Shown here: piece after piece, positions 1 through 8,942 of the stretch | How the letters are laid out: each line of letters begins with the position of its first letter | Position numbering within the stretch: the first letter of the stretch is position 1 | NCBI GenBank assembly: GCA_026390775.1 | Contig: JAPLFF010000007.1 | Coordinates: forward strand, 372,001-436,000 | Reading direction: 5' to 3' | Length of the DNA: 64,000 bases | Source of the DNA: Ignavibacteriales bacterium | Lineage (GTDB): Bacteria; Bacteroidota; Ignavibacteria; Ignavibacteriales; Melioribacteraceae | Notes under the pieces: generated by a model | Seen by the model: the letters and a program-made list of their open reading frames with translations, nothing else | Told to the model about the DNA's origin: nothing | The model's database searches: none | Made by a program: the position numbers and the translations under genes

Positions 1-248
1 GATAAAGTTTGGAGTAAAATTGCCATCAAGTTAGACATTAACAAAACCCAAATCAGCGTATATCCAAACCGTGCGCCTCCTTCTAAATCTGTTGCCCAGT
101 TGCCCGGGTCCATATATCCAATACTTACTAAATATGCTGGACCGGCAAATGCAAAGAGCCGCCGGAACCATCCGCGTTTTTTTACTGATACGGAATTTTC
201 GAGTTGATCTAAATTATTTTCTTTTGAAGTGTTCTTTATTTGATTCAT
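1..248 (-). CDS. mntH: Nramp family Mn2+/H+ symporter MntH, N-terminal part (runs off left edge)
   Basis: The minus strand is open from an ATG at 248 to the window edge, giving 82 residues without a stop. After a polar 30-residue N-terminus comes the first membrane segment with the Nramp signature: the DPGNW motif at about residues 47-51, then [11 protein letters not shown] and a hydrophobic stretch ([18 protein letters not shown]). In this family the DPGN motif of TM1 binds the metal ion. The protein should sit in the inner membrane and import manganese (or iron) with protons. It is divergent from the mrp gene. A GTTTG/CAAAC inverted repeat lies 15 bases upstream of the start. The C-terminal nine-tenths are outside the window, so specificity cannot be judged further. 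Confidence 0.9.
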   Translation of the reverse strand, partial: MNQIKNTSKENNLDQLENSVSVKKRGWFRRLFAFAGPAYLVSIGYMDPGNWATDLEGGARFGYTLIWVLLMSNLMAILLQTL

Positions 249-262
249 TATCCATCTAAATA

Positions 263-276
263 GTTTGAGAACAAAC
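263..276. promoter_or_regulatory. small inverted repeat upstream of mntH, possible operator
   Basis: GTTTG-AGAA-CAAAC is a perfect 5-bp inverted repeat with a 4-base spacer, placed just upstream of the transporter start codon. Metal transporters of this family are often controlled by a metal-sensing repressor, so this could be an operator. It does not match a consensus I can name with confidence, and short AT-rich palindromes are common by chance. Confidence 0.25.
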
Positions 277-467
277 AATCTGTTAGCAATTTACTTGAAC
301 AATATTTCTATATCAAGAAAGGAATTTTCTATTTGAGTATTTTAAGTTTATCAATCGGTTTTCAATTTTAATGATTTTGGATTATGAACCTCTTAAAAAT
401 AAATTTTGTTTACAAAGATGTGTAACATAAAAAATTGCTATTTTTGAAACCAAATTTTGGAGTTATA

Positions 468-1568
468 ATGTTAACTAAAGAATCAATCTTGAATACATTG
501 AGAAAAGTAAACGATCCGGATTTGCATAAAGATATTGTTACTCTTGGAATGGTAAAAGAAATAAATATAATTGGAGATAACGTTTCTGTAACTGTTGAAT
601 TAACAACTCCCGCATGCCCGCTTAAAGAAAAAATAGAACAAGATTGTGTTAATGCAATCAAAAAAGAAAACCCTTCGGTAGGAAAAATCTCAATCACAAT
701 GAATGCAAAAGTCCAACATAGCACGAACCAAAGAATGAGTGAGATTTTACCCGGAGTAAAAAATACAATTGCTGTTGCAAGCGGAAAAGGTGGTGTTGGA
801 AAAAGTACAGTTGCTGTAAATCTTGCCGTAGCTCTTGCACTGGAAGGCGCTAAAGTCGGATTGATTGATGCAGATATTTATGGGCCAAGCGTTCCAATGA
901 TGCTGGGAATAAATGGTAAACCAAAAATTTTTCAAGATACTGCTACTGCAAAAATGGTTCCTCTTGAAAATTATGGTGTAAAAGTAATGTCTATTGGATT
1001 CTTAATTGATGATGATGCACCGGTAATTTGGCGGGGGCCAATGGCAAGCGGAGCTATAAAACAATTTATGAGTGATGTACATTGGGATGAACTCGACTAC
1101 TTGATTTTTGATTTACCTCCGGGAACTGGTGATATTCAACTTACACTTGTGCAAACAATTCCCCTATCTGGTGCTGTTGTTGTTACTACTCCGCAAGATG
1201 TTTCTATTATTGATGTAAAAAAAGCTTTAAAAATGTTTCAACGTGTTAATGTTCCTATACTTGGCATTGTAGAAAATATGAGTTATTTTATTGCACCCGA
1301 TACAGGCAAACGATATGATATTTTTGGAACCGGCGGCGGGAAAAAACTTGCTGAAGAATTATCTATTCCGTTACTTGGTTCAATCCCGATCAATCAAGAA
1401 ACTCGTGAGGGTGGCGATAAAGGTAAACCGGTTGTTTTTGATAAACCGAATTCTGAACAATCTAAAAAGTTTTTAGAGATCAGCAGAAACATGGCGGCTG
1501 AAATTAGTAAAAATAATTACTCATCCACTTCACCAAAAATTGAAATATCTTTGAATGATGAAAATTAA
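468..1568 (+). CDS. mrp: Mrp/NBP35 family Fe-S cluster carrier ATPase (ApbC-like)
   Basis: P-loop ATPase that carries and transfers Fe-S clusters in the cytoplasm. Residues 1 to about 75 form a DUF59/MIP18 domain with the conserved TTPACPLK stretch. The deviant Walker A GKGGVGKST is at about residues 106-114, followed by DADIYGPSVP and the DLPPGTGD motif typical of Mrp. I take ATG 468 as the start because GGAG lies just before it; an upstream in-frame ATG at 435 has no such site. The CPxC motif that usually follows ENMSYF near the C-terminus, and which bridges the cluster between subunits, is absent (IAPDTG instead). The Nfu-type scaffold gene follows after 12 bases, so the two probably work together in Fe-S assembly. 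Confidence 0.93.
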   Translation: MLTKESILNTLRKVNDPDLHKDIVTLGMVKEINIIGDNVSVTVELTTPACPLKEKIEQDCVNAIKKENPSVGKISITMNAKVQHSTNQRMSEILPGVKNTIAVASGKGGVGKSTVAVNLAVALALEGAKVGLIDADIYGPSVPMMLGINGKPKIFQDTATAKMVPLENYGVKVMSIGFLIDDDAPVIWRGPMASGAIKQFMSDVHWDELDYLIFDLPPGTGDIQLTLVQTIPLSGAVVVTTPQDVSIIDVKKALKMFQRVNVPILGIVENMSYFIAPDTGKRYDIFGTGGGKKLAEELSIPLLGSIPINQETREGGDKGKPVVFDKPNSEQSKKFLEISRNMAAEISKNNYSSTSPKIEISLNDEN

Positions 1569-1580
1569 AAGGAGTAAATG

Positions 1581-1817
1581 ATGAACGAAGTTCTTCACGA
1601 GAAAGTTGAAAAAGCTTTGCAGACAATTAGACCTTATCTTAAAGCTGATGGCGGTGATGTGGTGCTTGTACAAGTAACCAATGAAGGTATTGTGGAAGTT
1701 AGACTTACCGGAGCTTGCAGCGATTGTCCTATGTCTCAGATGACATTACGTGCCGGTGTTGAACGCGCACTTATAAGAGAAGTTCCGGGAATAAGAAGAG
1801 TTGAAGCTGTCAATTGA
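1581..1817 (+). CDS. NifU C-terminal (Nfu) domain Fe-S scaffold protein
   Basis: A stand-alone Nfu domain of 78 residues. The body LKADGGDVVLVQV...GIVEVRLTGAC is typical, and the cluster-binding CxxC is present as C46-S-D-C49. Nfu proteins hold a [4Fe-4S] cluster at a dimer interface and pass it to target enzymes. Two adjacent ATG codons occur at 1578 and 1581; GGAG at 1571-1574 is only 3 bases from the first and 6 from the second, so 1581 is preferred. It is co-transcribed with mrp. Its stop codon lies inside the stem of a terminator. Confidence 0.93.
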   Translation: MNEVLHEKVEKALQTIRPYLKADGGDVVLVQVTNEGIVEVRLTGACSDCPMSQMTLRAGVERALIREVPGIRRVEAVN

Positions 1818-1829
1818 CAGCTTTTTTTT
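1804..1829 (+). terminator. intrinsic terminator overlapping the nfu stop codon
   Basis: A perfect 20-base palindrome occupies 1804-1823 (arms AAGCTGTC and GACAGCTT around AATT) and is followed by eight T residues at 1822-1829. The TGA stop of nfu (1815-1817) is within it, so the last codons and the terminator share sequence. tpiA starts only 22 bases downstream and so probably has its own promoter or lives on read-through. Confidence 0.8.
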
Positions 1830-1851
1830 CGTAATAAATTAAGGATCAGCC

Positions 1852-2607
1852 ATGCGTAAAAAAGTAATTGCCGGAAATTGGAAAATGAATAATGATCTTC
1901 ATGGAACTGTGAGTCTTATCTCAGATCTCAAAAAAGAATTGAATGGAAAGAATGTTGAAGCCGAAGTAATTATATGTCCACCATTCACAAGTTTGGAAAC
2001 TGCATCTACATTATTAAAAGATTCTACTATCAAACTTGGTGCGCAGAATATGAGTTTCGAAGAAAGCGGTGCTTTCACAGGCGAGGTATCTGTTTCAATG
2101 CTAAAAAGTGTCGGTTGCGAATATGTAATTCTTGGTCATTCGGAAAGACGAATAATCTTTGGTGAAGGCGATCAAGTCATTAACAAAAAAATCAAAACAG
2201 CAATTAAGTTTGGACTAAAACCAATTTTTTGTATCGGCGAAACTTTAGAAGAGAGAGAAAAAGGAATTATATTTAAAGTTGTTGAGACTCAGGTTCAAAA
2301 TGGATTAAAAGATTTAAGTGAAAGTGATTTATCGAACCTAATTATAGCTTATGAACCTGTATGGGCAATCGGCACCGGAAGAAATGCTACCCCTCAGCAA
2401 GCACAAGAAGTTCATCAATTTATCCGTGGATTAATTTCCAAATTGTACTCTGCAAATTTTGCCCGTCAATTAGTCATTCAATACGGCGGAAGTGTAAAAG
2501 CGGATAATGCTAAAGAACTACTTTCTCAACTCGATATTGACGGCGCTCTGGTTGGAGGAGCCTGCTTAAAAGCAGATTCATTTATTAAAATCATTAATGC
2601 CGCTTAG
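1852..2607 (+). CDS. tpiA: triosephosphate isomerase
   Basis: Interconverts dihydroxyacetone phosphate and glyceraldehyde 3-phosphate in glycolysis and gluconeogenesis. All catalytic landmarks are visible: GNWKMN with the active-site Lys near residue 13, ILGHSERR with the catalytic His, AYEPVWAIGTG with the catalytic Glu, and the phosphate-binding YGGSV and GALVGGA loops. At 251 residues it has the normal length. An AAGGATC ribosome site precedes the ATG. Confidence 0.97.
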   Translation: MRKKVIAGNWKMNNDLHGTVSLISDLKKELNGKNVEAEVIICPPFTSLETASTLLKDSTIKLGAQNMSFEESGAFTGEVSVSMLKSVGCEYVILGHSERRIIFGEGDQVINKKIKTAIKFGLKPIFCIGETLEEREKGIIFKVVETQVQNGLKDLSESDLSNLIIAYEPVWAIGTGRNATPQQAQEVHQFIRGLISKLYSANFARQLVIQYGGSVKADNAKELLSQLDIDGALVGGACLKADSFIKIINAA

Positions 2608-2675
2608 GCAATTTTGAATGCTTTGATTTTATTTCAAAATAAGCTCAATTAGAACCTATATTTTTAGGATTTTTA

Positions 2676-2707
2676 TTGATACCCCCCCCCTCGATTTTGT
2701 ATATTTG
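2676..2707 (+). promoter_or_regulatory. Bacteroidetes-type promoter with a C9 tract in its spacer
   Basis: TTG at 2676-2678 and TATATTTG at 2700-2707 fit the Bacteroidetes sigma-A pattern TTG-N(17-23)-TAnnTTTG with a 21-base spacer. The spacer contains nine consecutive C residues at 2682-2690, which stands out in very AT-rich DNA. Transcription would begin near 2714, giving a short leader to the ATG at 2737. The elements match by eye; use of this promoter is inferred. Confidence 0.5.
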
Positions 2708-2736
2708 TATGATTCTTTCGATAAATTATTGGTATT

Positions 2737-5301
2737 ATGACAAAAGTTCTTATTCGTCTCTTCATTCTTATAATTTTACTTCAAAACCTACTTTTAGCTC
2801 AGATTAAAGTAACATCTCTTCCTCAAAATCAACGAGGTATTTTTGATCCAATTTTCTTTGACAAGAATGATTACCGCAATGTGGAATTGATGAATACTGA
2901 TTGGAAAGTATATTATGAGAGTGACTCCGAGAAAAAAGTCTCTGTTTCAATACCGGCAATTTTTGAAGGTGAAGAATCACTAATATTTGAAAAACAAATC
3001 TCTTTATCTCAAACTCAAATTCAAAGTTCGCAACTCGTTTTGGGATTTCTTGGGATAAATTACTCAGCAGAAATCTCAATCAACGGTTACAATATTTATA
3101 AACATTCCGGCGGTTCATATCCTTTTGAACTTATTCTTCCAAAAGATATCTTAAAAGAAAATTCAGTTATAACTATAAAAATCAGTAACAAACTTGATTC
3201 GGAATATTCAATTCCATCAACTCAAAGATTTTTATTTTCAAGTCTAAGCGGTGGAATTATTAGGGATGTCTATCTTAAAACCGTCTCAACAATTCATATT
3301 ACTAATAATTCTTTTTCTTATTCGTTTGATCTGAATCTATCAAAAGCAGTTATAAATTTTAATATTGGAATTGCAAACTCAGATTTCAAAACGAATTCTC
3401 TTTCCAGCGATGTAATTATCAGAATAAATTTATTTTCGCCTGGTTCTTCATCCCCACAAGCTAAAGGAGATTTTGTTCAAAAAATTTCTCAAGAAGAAAA
3501 CGAAGTCACGTGCAGATTAGAAATTAGTAATCCGCAATTATGGTCGCCTCAAACACCGATCAATTATTTATGTGATGTAAGTTTAATGCGTAATGGCCAG
3601 ACAATAGATAAATCCATTCAACAGATTGCATTCTATCAATTAAAAAAAGATGAAAGTGCTTTAACATTAAACGGGAGTCCATTTTCACTTCAAGGTACTA
3701 CATATTTATTCGATGAAACCTCGCTTCGCAAAATGAATGCTTACGATAAAATAAAAGATGATCTTACTTTGATTAAGAATACCGGTTTCAATGCAGTTCG
3801 TTTTTCAAAACAATTTCCTAACCCTTATGCCGTTAAACTTTGTCAGGAACTCGGAATGTTTGCGATGATCGAACTTCCAATAAATTCTGTTCCTGAAGGA
3901 ATTATATCTCATAATGATTTTCAATTAAGAGCAGCACGACTTACTAAAAATTTTCTTTCTAGTTACAGCGAGTATTCTAATACTATTATAGTTGGAGTTG
4001 GAAGCTCTTTCATTCCTAATTCTGAGATAAGCAGCAATTTTATTTCGAGTCAAGCTAGTACAATAAAAGGAAAGGGATTTTTGTCTTATGCATCTTTTGT
4101 TGGAACTCAGACTACGCAAATTAAGGATTTAGATTTTTATGGAATTGAATTGTACTCATCGCCAATTGATGAAACAAAAGATCAATTACAAAAATCAATT
4201 GATGCATTAGGTAAGAATTCAATTTTCATTAGTGAAGTATCATATCCTAATTATAAGGGGAATATGAGCGGATATTTAACAAAATATTCCTCTGATGCCC
4301 AAGCAAAATATTTGGGTGATATGATAGATTTATCGAGCCAATTAAAATTATCCGGAATTATTATTAACAGTTTATTTGAATATAAAGGCGAGTATGCATC
4401 GCTGTACGGTGGTTATTCAGAAAATTACATTTACAAATTTGGATTGCTGGATAAATCCCGTAATCTAAATAGTATTGGTTACAAAGTTCTCGCTGCTAAA
4501 CTAAGCGGCAATAGTAAAGTTACAATTCCAATTGGGACTCGTAAAGATGATAACCCAATAATATTTATAATTCTTGCACTTTTGATTTCTATAATTATGG
4601 CGGTACTGATTAACACCAAGAAGAAATTTCGTGAAGATTGTACTCGTGCATTGTTACGCCCGTACAATTTTTTTGCCGATGTGCGCGATCACAGAATTAT
4701 TTCCGGTGTTCATACTGCAATATTAATGTTAATACAGGCCGGTTCAGTTTCTCTTTTGATGACTATATTATTATACTTTTATAAATCAAATATTTTATTA
4801 GAAAAAATTGTCTTATCATTTGGTCATCATAGTTTATTAAAATTTATCTCCTACCTTTCATGGAATCCACAAGTTTGTTTCGCTGTACTATTTGTTTTAA
4901 TCATAATAAAGTTTGCTTTGATTTCATCAGTAATAAAATTTGCTTCGCTTTTTATAAAGACAAAAGTAGAATTTACCAGCATATTTTATACGGTTGTTTG
5001 GACTTTTTTACCATTTACAGTTCTGCTACCGGTTGAGTTAATTCTATTTAAGATTTTAGTAAACGGAAATTTTAGTGTTATCGTAATTATCTTTTTAATT
5101 CTATTCATGTTATGGATACTTCAAAGAATACTTAAAGGCATTTACGTAATTTTTGATGTTCGTCCAATGAAGGTTTATATCTATAGTTTTCTCACTATCA
5201 TTATTGTCGTCGGGGTGATTCTGCTAAAGTATCAACTTTCCAGTTCCACACTCTATTACATTAATAACACATTTAAACAATACAACTCAATGATTTTCTA
5301 G
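2737..5301 (+). CDS. exported GH2-like (beta-galactosidase fold) protein with a C-terminal multi-pass membrane domain
   Basis: An N-terminal signal peptide (about residues 1-21, ending LLLAQ) leads into a region like the GH2 sugar-binding jelly-roll (WKVYYES ... VLGFLGINYSAEISINGYNIYKHSGG), then an Ig-like sandwich (about 165-300) and a TIM-barrel-like part (GFNAVRFSKQFPNPYAVKLCQELGM). At the place where GH2 enzymes carry the acid/base NE, this protein reads VGVGSSF (about 419-425); a candidate nucleophile Glu survives at about residue 500 (FISEVSY). It may therefore be a non-catalytic carbohydrate-binding protein. From about residue 606 to the end there are five or six hydrophobic segments, an unusual fusion that would anchor the domain outside the inner membrane. 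smc follows after 9 bases. The family call is by motif style only. Confidence 0.6.
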   Translation: MTKVLIRLFILIILLQNLLLAQIKVTSLPQNQRGIFDPIFFDKNDYRNVELMNTDWKVYYESDSEKKVSVSIPAIFEGEESLIFEKQISLSQTQIQSSQLVLGFLGINYSAEISINGYNIYKHSGGSYPFELILPKDILKENSVITIKISNKLDSEYSIPSTQRFLFSSLSGGIIRDVYLKTVSTIHITNNSFSYSFDLNLSKAVINFNIGIANSDFKTNSLSSDVIIRINLFSPGSSSPQAKGDFVQKISQEENEVTCRLEISNPQLWSPQTPINYLCDVSLMRNGQTIDKSIQQIAFYQLKKDESALTLNGSPFSLQGTTYLFDETSLRKMNAYDKIKDDLTLIKNTGFNAVRFSKQFPNPYAVKLCQELGMFAMIELPINSVPEGIISHNDFQLRAARLTKNFLSSYSEYSNTIIVGVGSSFIPNSEISSNFISSQASTIKGKGFLSYASFVGTQTTQIKDLDFYGIELYSSPIDETKDQLQKSIDALGKNSIFISEVSYPNYKGNMSGYLTKYSSDAQAKYLGDMIDLSSQLKLSGIIINSLFEYKGEYASLYGGYSENYIYKFGLLDKSRNLNSIGYKVLAAKLSGNSKVTIPIGTRKDDNPIIFIILALLISIIMAVLINTKKKFREDCTRALLRPYNFFADVRDHRIISGVHTAILMLIQAGSVSLLMTILLYFYKSNILLEKIVLSFGHHSLLKFISYLSWNPQVCFAVLFVLIIIKFALISSVIKFASLFIKTKVEFTSIFYTVVWTFLPFTVLLPVELILFKILVNGNFSVIVIIFLILFMLWILQRILKGIYVIFDVRPMKVYIYSFLTIIIVVGVILLKYQLSSSTLYYINNTFKQYNSMIF

Positions 5302-5310
5302 AGGCATATT

Positions 5311-8300
5311 TTGTTTCTATCCAAATTAGAAATATTTGGTTTTAAATCTTTTGCTAATAAAACATTCATAAATTTTAACCGCGGTATTACGGGAATTGTT
5401 GGTCCCAACGGCTGCGGTAAAACAAATATAGTTGATGCGATCCGCTGGGTTCTTGGCGAACAGAAGACAACGACTCTCCGCAGCGACAAGATGGAAAACG
5501 TAATCTTCAATGGTACAAGAGAAAAGAAGCCAATGGGTATGTCGGAGGTTTCTCTTACACTTGTAAACGATCAAGGCGTTCTTCCAACAGAATATACTGA
5601 AGTGACTATAACCAGAAGAATCTTCCGTTCCGGTGAAAGCGAATATCTGTTAAATAAAAATATTTGCCGCTTGAAAGATATTACTAACCTTTTCATGGAT
5701 ACCGGAATGGGCACAAACGCTTATTCAGTTATTGAATTGAAAATGGTTGAAACTATTCTTAGCAGCAAAACAGAAGAACGAAGAAAAATGTTTGAAGAGG
5801 CAGCAGGCGTTAATAAATATAAATTACGGCGCCGTCTTTCTCTAAAAAAACTTGACGATGTAAAATCCGATCTTACGCGTGTTAATGATATTGTCTCCGA
5901 AGTTGAAAAAAATGTTCGATCTCTCGAACGCCAGGCAAAACGTGCCGACCAGTATAATCAAATCCAAGTTGTTTTAAGAGAAAAAGAAATTGACCTTGCC
6001 GAACGCGATCTTGCTTCGTTAAATCTAAAATTAAGCATATTAAAAAATGATATTTCAGAATACTCGGTAAAGAAAGATCAGATTGATCTTGATATTAGAA
6101 AAATTGAAAATGAATTGATCGAATACCGGAATAGAATTAATGCTATTGATTCTGAACTACAGGATAAGCGGGACGAACTTTCTTCGAACACTGAACAACT
6201 CCATAATACTCAAAAAAATATTTCCGTTTCAGAAGAACGATTTAAATCTCTTTTAAATAACCACGAACGGTTACAAACAGAAATTGCAGAACTGCAGCAG
6301 TCATTTGAAGATGCTGATCAGTATATATTACGAAGTAACAACGAACTTAAATCTCACTCGAATAGTTTATCAGATAAGAACAATGAAATTATTGATAACG
6401 AGCAAACCATAGTTGAAAAAAAGGAATCTTCAGAGAATAAACGTGCACTGCTAAAGCAGACTAACGAAGAAAAATTTGATCTTGTTCGCGAAATCTCCGA
6501 CAAGGAAAATTATTTAGCTAGTATTAAGAAAGAGCTTGCTAGTCATAATTCTAACATTGAAAAACTTAATCATAAAATTCAAAGTATTACTAATACAATT
6601 GCAAAGACAGTCGGATTTATAGAAGAACTCAACGCTGAAAAATCCAACGCGGAGAATAAACTTAAAGAAGCAGGTTTATTAATAGCTCATCGTGAAAAAG
6701 AAAAACAAGAACTCGAACATGAATTAAATTCACTTAAACAAAAAGAGATTGAAGAAAAAACTTTACTTGCCGGACTCAAAGAAAAGATTGCTTTCATTCA
6801 AACGCTGATCGCTAATCTTGAAGGTATTTCGAAAGGCGCTAAAGTACTTTTAGAAAATAAAGAGTGGACTAAGAAGAATAAAAATATTTTTGCCGATGTT
6901 GGAAACACACAAGAAAAGTACAGGTTCGCTCTTGAAGCCGCATTAAAGTCTGTTTTGAATAACCTGCTCGTAGATAGTTTTGATGATCTTCAAAATGCAA
7001 TCAACTACTTAAAGAAAAATGATCTTGGTAAAGCTTCATTTTATCTGCTTCGCTCGAATAACAATTCTAAAAAATCTCTTCTTGATAGTTTAACATCGTT
7101 CAATCTAAAGAGAAAAGAAAAAAAACTTGTGAAGGAAGAATCATTTCTGGGTTGGGCAAAAGATTTTGTAGAAACAGAAAACAATTGGCTCCCTTATTTT
7201 GAACAAGCCTTATCTAAAATTGCTGTTACTACCGATCTTAAATCTGCAATAGAACTGAATTCAAAATATCCGGATTTTAATTTTACAACTTTAGATGGTG
7301 ACTTTGTAAAACACGATGGAGTTGTAGAAGCTGGTTCACTGCCTAAACAAGATGAAACTATTTTTGGACGAAGACAACTTCTTGATAATTTGATCAAAGA
7401 GTATCCTAAACACGAATCTAATCTTGCCAAACTGCATGCTCTTATAGCAGAGACAGAAGGCAGAATAGCCCGAATTGACTTAAAGAATCTTAGCGACAGC
7501 GAAAAACTTATTTCGAATGATATTTCAAACATCGAGAAACAAATTTCTCAATTCGAATTTGAAAAGAATAAAGCCAATGAAGAGATCGAGTCTTCACAAA
7601 AAGATATTCAAGAACTTGCCGATAAATCAAATTCGCTTTTTGTCCAAACTTCAGGATTAGAAAAAGAGATCAATGTTCTTCTTGAGAAAAAGAATTCCGT
7701 TGACGAAAATATTTCAAAGCATGAAAATGAATTGAGCGACCTTGAAAATGATTTTAATCAATTTGTTAATCTTCAGAACGAAAGAAAACTTGAACTTGAA
7801 AGATTAAAAGGGCAAATCGAAAATATTCACAATGCGATAAAGCGAACCGTAGCAAATCAGTTATCAATTACAAACGGAATAGAAAAACGTAAGACCGATT
7901 TGCAATCAAATGAAGTTGAGACTAATTCTCTTCAGAAAAATATTGATGAATCGAATTTATCGTTAGTTCAGATTAATTCATCCCGGACAACACTACTTAC
8001 AGAAGAAAAAGAGATTAATGACAAATTAAAAGTTGTTAAGGATGAAGCCGCGCAATTTGAAAATCAGCTTAATGCATTAAGAAATGAACGGCAAACGGTT
8101 TCGGATCAGGTTCATTCTTTTGAAATAAAAGAAAATGAATTCAAACTTCGTACAGAAAATTTGATCGAACATATTAAAGAAAACTATTCGATCGAATTGG
8201 TGCTAAAGCAATTTGACGATCTTGATACTTTTGATTTCGAAGGTACAACACATGAAGTTCAAAATCTAAAAGAAAAAATAAGGAACATCGGTCCCGTCAA

Positions 8301-8910
8301 TTTGCTGGCTTATTCAGAATACGAAGAAGAGAAAAAACGTTTAGACTTTTTACATAAACAACGCGATGACTTGGTCAATTCGGAAAAAGATCTCATCAAA
8401 ACAATTAATGAGATCAATGAAACAGCCCAGCAGTTGTTTATGGATACGTTTGAAAAAATTCGGCAGAACTTCACAACAATCTTTCAAACATTATTTGATC
8501 CCGGTGATGAAGCAGATCTATATCTCGAAGAAGGAATTGATCCGTTAGAAGGAAAGATCGAGATTATGGCTAAACCGAAAGGCAAGCGTCCAACTTCGAT
8601 CGAACTTTTATCCGGAGGGGAAAAAACTTTAACAGCAACAGCACTTCTGTTTGCAATTTATTTAGTCAAACCAAGTCCGTTCTGTATCATGGACGAAGTT
8701 GATGCACCACTGGATGATGCCAACATTGATAGATTTACAAAACTTATAAAAGAGTTCAGCATAAAAACTCAATTCATTATAGTAACACACAACAAACGCA
8801 CAATGGAATCTTCCGAGACTATGTACGGTATTACAATGCAGGAAGAAGGAATTTCAAAATTAGTCGGTGTTAGTTTTGAAGAGATACCGGAGAATGAAGT
8901 AAAAGAATAA
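5311..8910 (+). CDS. smc: chromosome segregation protein SMC
   Basis: Full-length bacterial SMC ATPase (1199 residues) that compacts and organises the chromosome with ScpA/ScpB. Walker A GPNGCGKT is at residues 31-38 with the WVLGEQ that follows it. Two long charged coiled coils flank a hinge (about 500-660). The C-terminal head has the signature LLSGGEKTLTA near residue 1100 and Walker B CIMDEVDAPLDD near 1130. The start is TTG at 5311 with GAGG at 5301-5304; the alignment of MFLSKLEIFGFKSF with known N-termini supports it. It is translationally close to the preceding membrane protein gene. Confidence 0.97.
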   Translation: MFLSKLEIFGFKSFANKTFINFNRGITGIVGPNGCGKTNIVDAIRWVLGEQKTTTLRSDKMENVIFNGTREKKPMGMSEVSLTLVNDQGVLPTEYTEVTITRRIFRSGESEYLLNKNICRLKDITNLFMDTGMGTNAYSVIELKMVETILSSKTEERRKMFEEAAGVNKYKLRRRLSLKKLDDVKSDLTRVNDIVSEVEKNVRSLERQAKRADQYNQIQVVLREKEIDLAERDLASLNLKLSILKNDISEYSVKKDQIDLDIRKIENELIEYRNRINAIDSELQDKRDELSSNTEQLHNTQKNISVSEERFKSLLNNHERLQTEIAELQQSFEDADQYILRSNNELKSHSNSLSDKNNEIIDNEQTIVEKKESSENKRALLKQTNEEKFDLVREISDKENYLASIKKELASHNSNIEKLNHKIQSITNTIAKTVGFIEELNAEKSNAENKLKEAGLLIAHREKEKQELEHELNSLKQKEIEEKTLLAGLKEKIAFIQTLIANLEGISKGAKVLLENKEWTKKNKNIFADVGNTQEKYRFALEAALKSVLNNLLVDSFDDLQNAINYLKKNDLGKASFYLLRSNNNSKKSLLDSLTSFNLKRKEKKLVKEESFLGWAKDFVETENNWLPYFEQALSKIAVTTDLKSAIELNSKYPDFNFTTLDGDFVKHDGVVEAGSLPKQDETIFGRRQLLDNLIKEYPKHESNLAKLHALIAETEGRIARIDLKNLSDSEKLISNDISNIEKQISQFEFEKNKANEEIESSQKDIQELADKSNSLFVQTSGLEKEINVLLEKKNSVDENISKHENELSDLENDFNQFVNLQNERKLELERLKGQIENIHNAIKRTVANQLSITNGIEKRKTDLQSNEVETNSLQKNIDESNLSLVQINSSRTTLLTEEKEINDKLKVVKDEAAQFENQLNALRNERQTVSDQVHSFEIKENEFKLRTENLIEHIKENYSIELVLKQFDDLDTFDFEGTTHEVQNLKEKIRNIGPVNLLAYSEYEEEKKRLDFLHKQRDDLVNSEKDLIKTINEINETAQQLFMDTFEKIRQNFTTIFQTLFDPGDEADLYLEEGIDPLEGKIEIMAKPKGKRPTSIELLSGGEKTLTATALLFAIYLVKPSPFCIMDEVDAPLDDANIDRFTKLIKEFSIKTQFIIVTHNKRTMESSETMYGITMQEEGISKLVGVSFEEIPENEVKE

Positions 8911-8912
8911 TT

Positions 8913-8929
8913 CGGAAGGTATGCCTTCG
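8913..8929. repeat. small intergenic palindrome
   Basis: CGGAAGG-TATG-CCTTCG forms a short hairpin (stem GAAGG/CCTTC) directly after the smc stop. No T-run follows, so it is not a standard terminator. It may be a remnant of a short palindromic repeat family, but I see no second copy in this window. Confidence 0.3.
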
Positions 8930-8942
8930 ACAGATTAAAATT

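Noticed and set aside
71-259. Plus-strand ORF of 62 codons at the left edge
   Set aside because: It is antisense to the clearly recognisable MntH N-terminus on the minus strand.
7194-7532. Minus-strand ORF of 112 codons inside smc
   Set aside because: Lies in the SMC hinge/coiled-coil coding region with no own start context or family likeness; shadow of the real gene.
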